In this document: positions 52,859 through 61,748 of the stretch, piece after piece
Position numbering within the stretch: the stretch's first letter is position 1
Layout of the letters: each line of letters begins with the position of its first letter
Source of the DNA: Nostoc sp. CHAB 5834
Lineage (GTDB): Bacteria; Cyanobacteriota; Cyanobacteriia; Cyanobacteriales; Nostocaceae
Direction: 5' to 3'
Length of the DNA: 64,000 nt
Assembly (NCBI GenBank): GCA_020829485.1
Contig: JAIVFU010000007.1
Location: 1 to 64,000 of the forward strand
Notes under the pieces: generated by a model
The model's database searches: none
The model's input: the letters and a program-made list of their open reading frames with translations, nothing else
Told to the model about the DNA's origin: nothing
Program-made: the position numbers and the translations under genes

Positions 52859-53431
52859 ATGAACAGCTGCGTTTTGATGGCGGAAATTATCAACGAACCG
52901 CAACTCCGCTATACAGCCGATAATCTGGGAGTCACGGAAATGCTGGTGCAGTTTCCCAATTCTCAGAAACCAGAAGATCCGCCAGCTACCCTAAAAGTTG
53001 TCGGCTGGGGGAATTTAGCGACAGAAATTCAGCAAAACTACCATCAAGGCGATCGCGTCATCTTGGTAGGACGTTTAACGATGAATACTGTTGAGCGTCA
53101 AGAAGGCTTTAAAGAAAAACGCGCTGAATTGACGGTGCAACAAATTCAACCTGTTGGAGGTAGTTTTAATACCGATCCATTGCCCTCAGCAACCGTAACT
53201 CCATCATTTACTGAAACTGCTCCACGACAACCATCAGCATCTCGTCCTGCACCGAAAGACGTTCCCAGTTACGATTCACCACGTCCAACGCCTACCCCGG
53301 CTACAAATTCTGTTGGCGTTGCTCCCCAAGCGCCAAGTTACGAACCTGTACCCCAACCCACAAATTATGAGCGAACCACTTATCCAGCAGTGAAAGAGCA
53401 AGAACCAGATCCAGATGATATTCCGTTCTAA
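52859..53431 (+). CDS. ssb: Single-stranded DNA-binding protein
   Basis: 190 residues from ATG 52859, chosen because AGGAG lies 9 nt upstream. The OB-fold (1-110) shows MNSCVLMAEIINEPQLRYTA, VTEMLVQFP, TLKVVGWGNLATEIQQNYHQ and GDRVILVGRL. A Pro/Ser/Thr-rich linker follows, ending in the acidic tip DPDDIPF that docks partner proteins such as DNA repair and replication factors. The OB-fold is of the cyanobacterial 'SSB-like' variety with a somewhat unusual start. Single gene. Confidence 0.9.
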   Translation: MNSCVLMAEIINEPQLRYTADNLGVTEMLVQFPNSQKPEDPPATLKVVGWGNLATEIQQNYHQGDRVILVGRLTMNTVERQEGFKEKRAELTVQQIQPVGGSFNTDPLPSATVTPSFTETAPRQPSASRPAPKDVPSYDSPRPTPTPATNSVGVAPQAPSYEPVPQPTNYERTTYPAVKEQEPDPDDIPF

Positions 53432-54313
53432 AAAGCCTTATTTAATTACGTTTTGCTAAATTCAGTAGACCGAAAACTTTTGGAATTTGACGAAAAAATG
53501 AGGGTTTCAGCCGTCGTTTTTGGGACTGGCAATCATGACCAGTTGCGATCGCCAAAAAGTCCGCCCAGAACAAAAGTTCTTGAAAGGTAGATTACAAGCT
53601 GATTTCGGCGGATTGTATTCCCAAGCAGAAATCAAGGACTGGTAAGGCTTCTGGAAAACTTTTCGGTCTACTAAATCTTCCCCAACCCTCCAATATTCCC
53701 CAAACCCCTCTGACATCGCCAAACTTCTCCAACCCCCCCCAACATTCCTCACCTCACCAAATACCTTTTTTTTGTTTTAGGAGCGCGGCGGGAACCCAAT
53801 TAGATGAGGTGATTTTATTCGCGGTCAGAAATTGAAATTCCAAAAGTTACGCCAATTTTCCTGATATTAAAACTGGAGTTGGCAGGCGATCGCCATCATT
53901 ATTATGCAATTTTGGAGCGCGGTCACAGGAGTTAGCCACAGAAAAATAATAAGCATAACTATTGGGGCGATGATGTAACCGCTCGGCAGGCGATCGCCAA
54001 CAGTCAAAAAATAGGTTTGGTAAAGGCAATTTCTCTATACCCATTTGTAAAACTGGAAGTGTTGGGATTAAAAAAATAGGTTATGGAAACTAGGATTTAC
54101 CAACTGGAGTTTAGACTAAAAGCAATTTATACCATGTAATACGCCGTGCAGAAATCACAAGCAGTTCTATATCGTAAAATGCATGTATATTGTGCAAGTA
54201 TGCGATGTCACAAAAACTGCCAAAGAGTGTAAAAACCAAATTTACCGACACATACATCAAAACTATTGTTAAAATCCAGATAATTTTAAGTTAGAATTTA
54301 CCACCCCACTCCT
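53432..54313. other. Long intergenic region with repeats
   Basis: 882 bp without a supported gene. It includes the family D element, a C-rich run with degenerate CCCCAACCCTCC repeats (53688-53755), and two copies of GGCAGGCGATCGCCA (53882, 53988). The end of the region holds the promoter of the ABC gene. Confidence 0.6.
53464..53672. repeat. MITE-like element, family D (AGTAGACCGAAAA ends)
   Basis: Inverted ends AGTAGACCGAAAACTTTTGG and, from the right, AGTAGACCGAAAAGTTTTCC. 209 bp; the core contains a GACTGGCAATCATGACCAG hairpin and no coding frame. It lies 33 bp after ssb. Confidence 0.8.
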
Positions 54314-56179
54314 ATGAGAGAAACTGTCCTAGAGGTTCGCAATCTCCAAGTTGAATTTCCCGGTGATGGCAATACTGTCAGAGCTTTGGATGGTATTTCC
54401 TTTGGGCTGCATCGAGGTGAAACTCTAGGAATAGTAGGAGAATCGGGGAGTGGTAAATCGGTGACAGCCCTAGCTGTGATGGGTTTGTTGCAAAGTCCCG
54501 GTATAGTTACTGGCGGTGAAATCTGGTTTCGTCCGCAGGAGAATGGCAACACCATCGATTTGGTAAAATTGCCTCCTGAGCAAATGCAGCTACACCGGGG
54601 TGGCGACATTGCGATGATTTTTCAAGAACCGATGAGTTCGCTCAATCCGGTTTATGACATTGGGTTTCAGCTAACAGAAGCGATTATGCGGCATCAAAAT
54701 GTGTCAGCAGCCCAAGCACGACAAATTGCGATCGCAGGTCTACAAGAGGTTAAACTTCTACCTAGCGATGAGGAGATCCAGCAGCAGTATACCGAAACTT
54801 CATCGAAACTAGAACCATCAAAGTTGGCACAGTTGGTTAAAGAACACAAAGAAGCCATGCTGGAACGCTACCCTCATGAACTTTCTGGGGGTCAATTGCA
54901 ACGGGTAATGATTGCAATGGCAATTTCTTGCAACCCATTAATCTTAATTGCCGATGAGCCAACCACAGCTTTAGATGTGACGGTGCAAGCGACTATTTTG
55001 GACTTGTTGCGAGAATTGCAGCAAAGCCGTGACATGGCAATGATTTTTATCACCCACGACTTGGGGCTAATTTCAGAAATTGCTGACGAAGTAGCGGTGA
55101 TGTATAAAGGTAAAGTTGTTGAATCTGGTACTTCTCGGCAAATTTTCAGCAGTCCCCAGCATCCATATACTAAAGGTTTGATAGCTTGTCGCCCTACACT
55201 CAACCGCCGTCCCCAAAAATTACTCACTGTTTCTGATTACATGAGTGCAGAAGAGACAGCAACCGGACAAGTAGTAATTCAGGCGAAAGAACCCGCACAA
55301 CCCACAGAAGTCACCACAGAAGAGATTGCTGCAAGATTGGCAAACTTCAATAAAAAGGAACCCTTGTTGCAAATCCGCAATCTGAAAGTTGGTTTTCCAG
55401 TGCGCGGGGTGTTTGGTGGTACAAAACGCTACAATATGGCAGTTAATGGCGTTTCTTTTGATGTCAAACCAGGAGAAACACTAGGTTTAGTAGGAGAATC
55501 TGGTTGCGGTAAAACCACCCTTGGCAGAACCTTGTTACGATTAATTGAACCGATGAGTGGTCAGATTATCTTTGAGAAACAAGATATTACTAGCCTCAAA
55601 GGTGAACCGTTGCAAAAACTGCGACGGGAAATGCAAATAGTCTTCCAAAATCCTTTTAGTTCCCTAGATCCACGGATGAAGGTTGGGGATGCGGTGATGG
55701 AACCTTTGTTAATTCATGCCGTGGGTAAGACAAAGCAACAACGACGGCAACGGGTAGTTGAACTCTTAGAACGGGTGGGGTTGAGTGCAGATGCAATTAA
55801 CCGCTATCCTCATCAGTTTTCTGGTGGTCAACGCCAACGGATTTGCATAGCTCGTTCTTTGGCATTGAATCCTAAGTTTATCATCTGCGATGAATCAGTT
55901 TCAGCGCTGGATGTTTCTATACAGGCGCAGGTATTGAATCTTCTCAAAGAATTACAGTCAGACTTTCATCTGACTTATATCTTTATTTCTCACGATTTAA
56001 GTGTAGTGAAATTTATGAGCGATCGCATTTTAGTTATGAATCGCGGTCAAATTGTTGAAGAAGGCACAGCCGAAAGCATTTACCGAGAACCCAAAGAGGA
56101 ATATACGCAAAAATTAATTGCTGCGATTCCTACTGGTAGTGCTGAACGGGTGCGAAGTCGTCATTTGAGGGCTTTATAG
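54314..56179 (+). CDS. Fused Opp/Dpp-type ABC ATPase (two ATPase domains)
   Basis: 621 residues, i.e. DppD and DppF in one chain as in GsiA/YejF. First domain: [53 protein letters not shown] and [16 protein letters not shown]. Second domain (from about 350): [54 protein letters not shown] and [15 protein letters not shown]. Each domain carries an Opp-type C-terminal piece ([12 protein letters not shown]). It powers import of oligopeptides, dipeptides or nickel. Permease and binding-protein genes are not near. The presence of ureEFG 500 bp away is suggestive for nickel but is only context. Confidence 0.9.
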   Translation: MRETVLEVRNLQVEFPGDGNTVRALDGISFGLHRGETLGIVGESGSGKSVTALAVMGLLQSPGIVTGGEIWFRPQENGNTIDLVKLPPEQMQLHRGGDIAMIFQEPMSSLNPVYDIGFQLTEAIMRHQNVSAAQARQIAIAGLQEVKLLPSDEEIQQQYTETSSKLEPSKLAQLVKEHKEAMLERYPHELSGGQLQRVMIAMAISCNPLILIADEPTTALDVTVQATILDLLRELQQSRDMAMIFITHDLGLISEIADEVAVMYKGKVVESGTSRQIFSSPQHPYTKGLIACRPTLNRRPQKLLTVSDYMSAEETATGQVVIQAKEPAQPTEVTTEEIAARLANFNKKEPLLQIRNLKVGFPVRGVFGGTKRYNMAVNGVSFDVKPGETLGLVGESGCGKTTLGRTLLRLIEPMSGQIIFEKQDITSLKGEPLQKLRREMQIVFQNPFSSLDPRMKVGDAVMEPLLIHAVGKTKQQRRQRVVELLERVGLSADAINRYPHQFSGGQRQRICIARSLALNPKFIICDESVSALDVSIQAQVLNLLKELQSDFHLTYIFISHDLSVVKFMSDRILVMNRGQIVEEGTAESIYREPKEEYTQKLIAAIPTGSAERVRSRHLRAL

Positions 56180-56366
56180 AAACAGAATTCAGGAGTCAGG
56201 AGTCAGAATGGGCTAAACCTTAGCTATCCGCTAACAGCATGAATTCTGTATAAGTCGCGGATAGCGGAGCAGTAGCAAGTCCGCGTTAGCGAGTATTCGT
56301 TCGCGCAGCGTCTCGTAGAGAGCGTCACGTCTAAATCAGCGACTTCCAACAAATAAATTATCCAAT

Positions 56367-56427
56367 CTTGTGGGGTGGACATCTTGTCCGCCTTTGACTA
56401 CGGGCGGCGATACGCCCACCCCACAAG
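56367..56427. repeat. CTTGTGGGGTGG...CCACCCCACAAG palindrome
   Basis: Inverted ends CTTGTGGGGTGGACATCTTG and ATACGCCCACCCCACAAG with a GTCCGCC...GGGCGGC inner part. The same CTTGTGG/CCACAAG arms occur at 56547-56612. Confidence 0.7.
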
Positions 56428-56529
56428 AAGTATGAGTATTTTTTGTTTGGAAGTTCCTAAACGGCGTTTTTGCACCCATACTAAATATGCAGATTTAGTT
56501 GTCTTTATTCTGAGGGGTTGCATATTTGC

Positions 56530-56621
56530 GGGATGATTTTACTATTTTTGTGGAGATGGGCATCTTGCCCGTGCCTTGTATTTCCGGGCGGGCAGGATGC
56601 CCACCCCACAAGAATCATCCC
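56530..56621. repeat. GGGATGATT-ended palindromic element
   Basis: Outer ends GGGATGATT/AATCATCCC and inner arms GGGCATCTTGCCCG / CGGGCGGGCAGGATGCCC. 92 bp, no coding capacity. Confidence 0.7.
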
Positions 56622-56666
56622 TTAATTCAGCAACGCCTATTCTGACTTCTGAAGTCTGAATTCTTT

Positions 56667-57263
56667 TCAACAAATATTTCTGCAAACAAAGTTAATTACA
56701 TCTGCAAGTCCAGACTGAGTTTTTAAATTAGTAAAAATAAAAGGTTTATCGCCGCGCATTTTTTTTGCATCTCGTTCCATCACACTTAAATCTGCACCAA
56801 CATAAGGTGCTAAGTCAGTTTTGTTAATCACCAACAAATCAGATTTAGTAATACCGGGGCCACCCTTGCGGGGAATTTTATCACCAGCCGCAACATCGAT
56901 GACGTAAATCGTTAAATCTACCAATTCTGGACTAAAGGTAGCAGCTAAATTATCGCCACCACTTTCCAAAAATACCAAATCCAAATCGATAAAACGTTCC
57001 TCTAACTGTTCAATTGCCGCCAAATTCATCGAAGCATCTTCGCGGATAGCAGTATGGGGACAACCGCCAGTTTCTACACCCAAAATGCGATCGCTTGCCA
57101 ACGCCTGAGAACGCACTAAAAACTGAGCATCCTCCTGAGTATAAATATCATTCGTCACCACCGCAATCTGATACTGCTCACGCAACCCCTTACACAAAGC
57201 ATCCACCAAAGCCGTCTTCCCCGAACCCACTGGCCCAGCAACCCCCACTCGAAATGCATTCAT
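56667..57263 (-). CDS. ureG: Urease accessory GTPase UreG
   Basis: 198 residues from ATG 57263 ([20 protein letters not shown]). The P-loop [10 protein letters not shown], the [16 protein letters not shown] segment, [17 protein letters not shown] with the CPH nickel motif, [17 protein letters not shown] and [10 protein letters not shown] are those of UreG. It couples GTP hydrolysis to nickel delivery to urease, in complex with UreF, UreH and UreE. It lies 100 bp downstream of ureF on the same strand; the spacer contains an inverted ATCCAAAATCCAAAATTTAAAATC-like repeat. Confidence 0.95.
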   Translation of the reverse strand: MNAFRVGVAGPVGSGKTALVDALCKGLREQYQIAVVTNDIYTQEDAQFLVRSQALASDRILGVETGGCPHTAIREDASMNLAAIEQLEERFIDLDLVFLESGGDNLAATFSPELVDLTIYVIDVAAGDKIPRKGGPGITKSDLLVINKTDLAPYVGADLSVMERDAKKMRGDKPFIFTNLKTQSGLADVINFVCRNIC

Positions 57264-57363
57264 AAGTCGTACCATTTTGGATTTTGGATTTGAGATTTTA
57301 GATTGTATATTTTAGATTGTTCAATCCAAAATCCAAAATTTAAAATCTAAAATTCTTCTGCCC

Positions 57364-58032
57364 TTAACTCCTAAACAACCTTGTATACTGTGTTTCATGC
57401 TGCATACTCGCCAGCGACAAACCCCAACTACAACAGGCGAGTTGATCGTCCTCCAATGCGAGAATTTCTAACGCCGCAACCCTAAATAATGGTTGTAAAT
57501 CTAGTAATAACCGTTGTCCTGCTGTTTGTCCAAGGGGAATAAGTTTCACGCCAGCAGTAATCAAATTACTTGCCCAACTATGCAGATATCCTAGTAATGC
57601 GGCTTGGATGCTGATTTGCCAATGGGCAACGGCAATGCCAAAAGCGATCGCATAATTGCAAGGATTACCCACAGCATTGGCAATAGGTATAATCTGCGGT
57701 TCTAGTTTACCAAGTAATTGGATCAGCGATCGCCCCATCTGCCAACTAGAGGCGCGTAATTCTTCTGTTTCTCTAGCTGCGGATAACCAGAGATTCCAAC
57801 GGCATAGCGACTCTACATCACCCATTTTTGCAGATCGCACCATTACCGCCGCTTCTAACCGAATTGCCCCGGAGAGCAACTCTGCTTTTAACCAATCTTT
57901 GAGATGTGTGTGGTTAGCGATCGTACCATTTTCTACCAGCATTTCCAAACCTTCAGAATAACTATATGATCCCACAGGTAAAGCGGGGCTAGCCAACTGT
58001 AAAATACTTAAAAGATGGCTATCAGTGAGCAT
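57364..58032 (-). CDS. ureF: Urease accessory protein UreF
   Basis: 222 residues from ATG 58032 ([20 protein letters not shown]). [20 protein letters not shown] is the family signature, with helical segments throughout ([20 protein letters not shown]). UreF is an activator that binds UreG and the apo-urease. The start overlaps the 3' end of ureE by 11 nt, indicating translational coupling. Confidence 0.93.
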   Translation of the reverse strand: MLTDSHLLSILQLASPALPVGSYSYSEGLEMLVENGTIANHTHLKDWLKAELLSGAIRLEAAVMVRSAKMGDVESLCRWNLWLSAARETEELRASSWQMGRSLIQLLGKLEPQIIPIANAVGNPCNYAIAFGIAVAHWQISIQAALLGYLHSWASNLITAGVKLIPLGQTAGQRLLLDLQPLFRVAALEILALEDDQLACCSWGLSLASMQHETQYTRLFRS

Positions 58033-58465
58033 GATGGTGTTGTCCATAAGCTCCTAATTCTGGCTGAAACGGTAAAATTTCCTCTTTAACTTCTAACCCC
58101 AGTTGTTCTAACATGGTGCGTAAAACTGAGTCTGAAGACAAGCGTAAATAAGCCGGAGTAATTTCTACAGGTACATGGCGATTTCCCAGATGGTATGCCG
58201 CCCGTAATAACAAAAGTGGTGTTTGGGCAAAAGCAGTCAGCACTAGTTCTGGTTTGGCAGTAATTCTGATTAAACTGCTATGGGTTTCTTCTAGCAAAAT
58301 ATCGCCATCGTGTAAAACAGTTCCTCTGGGTAAATGTAAAAACACAATACCATCTTCCGTTTCAAAACGATGACGGCTGCGGGTACGTTCTTCTGCTGTC
58401 AGCGCCAGAGTAAAACTAACTGCGGCATCGTAATTAGGTGGTTTAAATTGAGTAAATGTGAGCAT
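58022..58465 (-). CDS. ureE: Urease accessory protein UreE
   Basis: 147 residues. Nickel metallochaperone with an N-terminal peptide-binding domain ([20 protein letters not shown]) and a C-terminal domain with the GNRHVPVEI motif, whose His binds Ni. The C-terminal tail [10 protein letters not shown] provides extra His ligands. Gene order ureE-ureF-ureG. The structural genes ureA-C and ureD are not in the window, as is common in cyanobacteria. Confidence 0.93.
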   Translation of the reverse strand: MLTFTQFKPPNYDAAVSFTLALTAEERTRSRHRFETEDGIVFLHLPRGTVLHDGDILLEETHSSLIRITAKPELVLTAFAQTPLLLLRAAYHLGNRHVPVEITPAYLRLSSDSVLRTMLEQLGLEVKEEILPFQPELGAYGQHHHAH

Positions 58466-58724
58466 ACATTTTGCCTTAACTTCCGCTTTTAATTATGCTT
58501 CTAATTTAACTAATTACGAATTATTTTAATTCCACATATAGCAGTCCTAAATAATTTCTGAAAATTATATATCTCTTTCTTATTTATTCCCTTTGCGTCC
58601 AACTCTTACGAGACGCTGCGCGTTGGCGGTTCGTTTTCAAATTTTATATTTTTCACGAATCAGATAGAACTGCTGTAACAGTCTTTTATTATTTTGGCAT
58701 TAATTTTAACAGATTTATGCAAAC
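58466..58724. other. Intergenic region upstream of ureE
   Basis: Contains a CGTCCAACTCTTACGAGACGCTGCGCGTTGGCGG repeat related to the GACGCTACGCG family (58598-58630). No gene seen. Confidence 0.5.
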
Positions 58725-58750
58725 AAAAAAAAGAGAGTATTGCTACTCTC
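58725..58750 (-). terminator. Rho-independent terminator of the Arg-rich gene
   Basis: Minus-strand hairpin GAGAGTA GCAA TACTCTC followed by eight T. Confidence 0.85.
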
Positions 58751-58908
58751 CTAACGTAATATGAGGGAAAATTTTCAGATTAGGAACATGAGTTAAATAA
58801 AATGCAAAACTTCATCAATTATCTAGCTTCCCTCTCCAATATATCGGAGAAGGATTGAGGGTGAGGTAAGCCAAGGACATAAATTGTATGTTATTTAATT
58901 CTTATTCC

Positions 58909-59169
58909 TTAGTGATTAAAACGGGCTTGACGTTCACGCAATTGACGAGCGCGTTGTTCACGAGCTTGACGTTCACGCAATTGACGAGCGCGTTGTTCAC
59001 GGACTTGACGTTCGCGTTGGACTTTATTGTTATTAAAAGCTACAGTATTACTACGATTAAAATGCTCATGCTCAGATTTAAATTCAGCAGCATTAGCATT
59101 TTGAGAAAGAGCAGCAATTGAAGCATCTGCTAATAAGCCTCCAAGAAGAATAGATTTAAAGCGGTTCAT
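58909..59169 (-). CDS. Exported Arg/Glu/Gln repeat protein
   Basis: 86 residues. A signal peptide (MNRFKSILLGGLLADASIAA, cleavage about ANAAEF) is followed by a tail in which REQRARQLRERQA is repeated twice, coded by an exact DNA duplication of about 39 bp (TTGACGTTCACGCAATTGAC twice). The tail is very basic and should be a long helix. It is followed by a strong terminator and preceded by its own ribosome site, so it is likely a real gene. No known family. Confidence 0.6.
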   Translation of the reverse strand: MNRFKSILLGGLLADASIAALSQNANAAEFKSEHEHFNRSNTVAFNNNKVQRERQVREQRARQLRERQAREQRARQLRERQARFNH

Positions 59170-59806
59170 ATATCCTTTAATCTCCGTTGCATTGATTTGT
59201 ATATTCTCAATCTAATCGGAATAAGCAGGCACAAACCTGTATCTAACGTCACCTTTAAATAGTTACTTTAGTCACTAATACTAAGATTTCTATTTGATTT
59301 TTTAAATTGGATAAGTATGTGGAAAACCTCTCTCTAAATCTCTCTCCTAAGAGGAGAGAGACTTTGAATTTTCCCCCTTCCCGCGACGAGTTGGGGGTTA
59401 TACCAATTCTCCGAAAGGAGGCAACAGATGTAAATCAGAAAAGTCTTACTGCATCTAAGTTTCTTAATTGCAAATTGCGAATTGCGAATTGGTATTAGGT
59501 GTTTCGTGGCTTTTCCACATAACGTGAAAAGTCATTACCTGACATAGGTTATACTCCAGCTTACCTAGCAAGACTCAAGTCGGATTCCTATTAAAATTCA
59601 ATACCGTTCAGTTAAGCCCAAAAACCTTGGTAGAGACGCGAAATTGTACTGGGCAACTCTTGGAGACGCTAAAAGCGAACGCCCCGCTACGCTAACGCGT
59701 CTCTACAGGTTTAAAATTAGTACCAAAAATCCTTAACTGAACTGTATTGTATTAAAATTGACAAATTATTAGTCATATCAGGTTTGGTTAAACACTAATA
59801 ATATCT
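59170..59806. other. Repeat-containing intergenic region
   Basis: Includes CTCTCTCCTAAGAGGAGAGAG (59341-59361), and a GTAGAGACGCGAAATTG...ACGCGTCTCTAC inverted pair (59631-59706). No gene recognised. Confidence 0.55.
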
Positions 59807-59884
59807 GTAGGTTGGGTTAAGGAACGAAACCCAACATTTTATTCTTGCTCATGTTGGGTTTCACTGCCGTTCAACCCAACCTAC
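59807..59884. repeat. GTAGGTTGGGTT / AACCCAACCTAC inverted repeat
   Basis: 78 bp with GTAGGTTGGGTT ends and inner GAAACCCAACAT/ATGTTGGGTTTC. Related to the repeat at 21451-21520. Confidence 0.8.
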
Positions 59885-59924
59885 ATTGATAAATTTTATT
59901 ATAAGTAATCACCCGAACTTGATA

Positions 59925-61685
59925 TCAGCTAATAGGCAATGTAAACCAGAAAGTTGCCCCTGCATTCAATGCACTATTAATACCAATTTCACCGCCGTGA
60001 GCATTGATGATTTGTTTACACAGATACAACCCCAATCCCAAACTTACAGAATTGCGGATACTTGCACCCCGAAAATAAAGGTCAAAAAGTCGATCGCTTT
60101 GTTGTTGACTAATTCCTACGCCGTTATCACTAACAGTACAATAAATTTTGTCATCCTCACGGGTAGCGTTAATTGTCAAGAGCAAACCAGGGGCATTATG
60201 TTTAAGCGCATTCACAATTAAGTTAGAAAATACTCGCCATAGTTGCGTGGGATCTGCATTCAGTAATGGCAAATCTGCGGATACTAGATTTGTAAGCTTG
60301 GCTTGATTTTGCTCTAGCAATGGCTCTAAATCTGCGATCGCAGCTTCGACAACTCTCAGTAATTGTACGGGTTGACGCTGCAAAATAACACCTTGCACCT
60401 CGCCGACATGAGCTTCCATCAACGAATTAATTAAATTAAGTTGGCGATCGCTACTTTGAATCATCCGCTCTAAAATTGAGCGTGAAATGGAAATATTCTC
60501 TTCTTTCCGTGCAAGCAAATTTTTCAGCACCATTAAAGTACCCAGCACTGGGTTACGTAAGTCGTGGGAAACTGCATGGAAAAATACTCGTAGTTCTTCT
60601 TCAGTTTGTTTGCGCTGGGTAATATCTTCAATCAAACCTTCGTAGTAAAGCAGCTTTCTATGTTCGTCACGCACTGCGTAGGCTTTTTCTGAAATCCAGA
60701 CAATACTTCCGTCTCGGCGGTAAATTTGGGATTCAAACTCGGAAATGCTGCCATACTTTTCCATTAGGCGGACAAATTCGGCGCGGCGGTTCGGATCAAC
60801 GTACAATTGTTCAATAACAGTGGAATTTGCTGTTACGTCCTCCGCCAAGGAGTAGCCATAAATCCGTGCTAAAGCCGGATTTGCTGTAATGTAACGTCCA
60901 TCAGGACTGCTTTGAAAAATCCCTTCAACGGCGTTTTCAAAAATGCTGCGATATTTAGCTTCTGCAACCTTGAGTTTTTGGTAGGCAGATTCCAGTTCTT
61001 TATGGGCGTAAAACTCAGAACATTGCAGGCGATCGTATAAATAAACACCAATGTCGCATATAGCACAAAACCAAAAAATGTATAAAATGAATGTTACATT
61101 ATATATTTCTGGATGGTCGAGGATTGGTGTTTTTAGCCCAAGTGCCGTATTTACACCAAAATAGTAAGTTAGCACACTTACTTGAGTCAGCAGGTGAACA
61201 ATCCAGCAGACGGGCATCAACACAGCTTGGCTCAAGAACAGCAGCGACCAACCGATGGTATCGGGTAGCGCGAAACCTCTGATGGTTGCAAACAACTGTG
61301 ATGCTAGACTAATTGACCAAGAAGACCCCAAAAATAATAAATCTGGACGATAGCGACCTAACTTAGTTTTATGTAAGGCAAGGCAGATTAGTATATTCAG
61401 CAACATTGCAATATTAATTACAAGGCGCTGAGTTCTAAGCACTTCTGGCAGCTGCAACTCTGCAAAAGGAAAAAACAAGCCGTAAATGTCTCGCAAAGTA
61501 AAAGACAACAGACACATCAGCGCCAGCCATAACCATAAACGCAATCTCTGCCACAAAAAACGGTTACGCCAATCTCTGTAAAGAGTAGTGGTTTCATCTC
61601 TTGTTGGTGCAGAAAAGCTTTGTCTGCACCACCTTTGCACTGTTGTAAACAGAGTAGCCATTAGCATCCGAGCAACTTTGCCCAT
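59925..61685 (-). CDS. Membrane-bound PAS histidine kinase
   Basis: 586 residues. About six hydrophobic segments (45-210: LRLWLWLALMCLLSFTL, LVINIAMLLNILICLAL, VLMPVCWIVHLLTQVSVLTY, FILYIFWFCAICDIGVYLYD) form an N-terminal sensor resembling cyanobacterial MASE-like domains; a helix leads to PAS/PAC (about 243-365: YRSIFENAVEGIFQSSPDGR), HisKA with AVSHDLRNPVLGT, and the ATPase domain (NLIVNALKHNAPG, DNGVGISQQQSDRLFDLYFRG, GLGLYLCKQII). No receiver or partner regulator nearby. Its catalytic half resembles that of the next kinase gene, suggesting duplication. Confidence 0.92.
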   Translation of the reverse strand: MGKVARMLMATLFTTVQRWCRQSFSAPTRDETTTLYRDWRNRFLWQRLRLWLWLALMCLLSFTLRDIYGLFFPFAELQLPEVLRTQRLVINIAMLLNILICLALHKTKLGRYRPDLLFLGSSWSISLASQLFATIRGFALPDTIGWSLLFLSQAVLMPVCWIVHLLTQVSVLTYYFGVNTALGLKTPILDHPEIYNVTFILYIFWFCAICDIGVYLYDRLQCSEFYAHKELESAYQKLKVAEAKYRSIFENAVEGIFQSSPDGRYITANPALARIYGYSLAEDVTANSTVIEQLYVDPNRRAEFVRLMEKYGSISEFESQIYRRDGSIVWISEKAYAVRDEHRKLLYYEGLIEDITQRKQTEEELRVFFHAVSHDLRNPVLGTLMVLKNLLARKEENISISRSILERMIQSSDRQLNLINSLMEAHVGEVQGVILQRQPVQLLRVVEAAIADLEPLLEQNQAKLTNLVSADLPLLNADPTQLWRVFSNLIVNALKHNAPGLLLTINATREDDKIYCTVSDNGVGISQQQSDRLFDLYFRGASIRNSVSLGLGLYLCKQIINAHGGEIGINSALNAGATFWFTLPIS

Positions 61686-61748
61686 ACTTTGAGGGTGTTT
61701 CCCTTACTCAACATTGCCATAAATAACACCCTCTCATTTTTTGGTGAC

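Noticed and set aside
59807..59884. Attachment site or integrase target in the GTAGGTTGGGTT repeat
   Set aside because: It occurs also at 21.5 kb and is an interspersed palindrome without integrase or tRNA nearby.
60869..61066. 65-codon frame inside the PAS kinase
   Set aside because: Out-of-frame shadow of the kinase PAS domain on the same strand; no own ribosome site.
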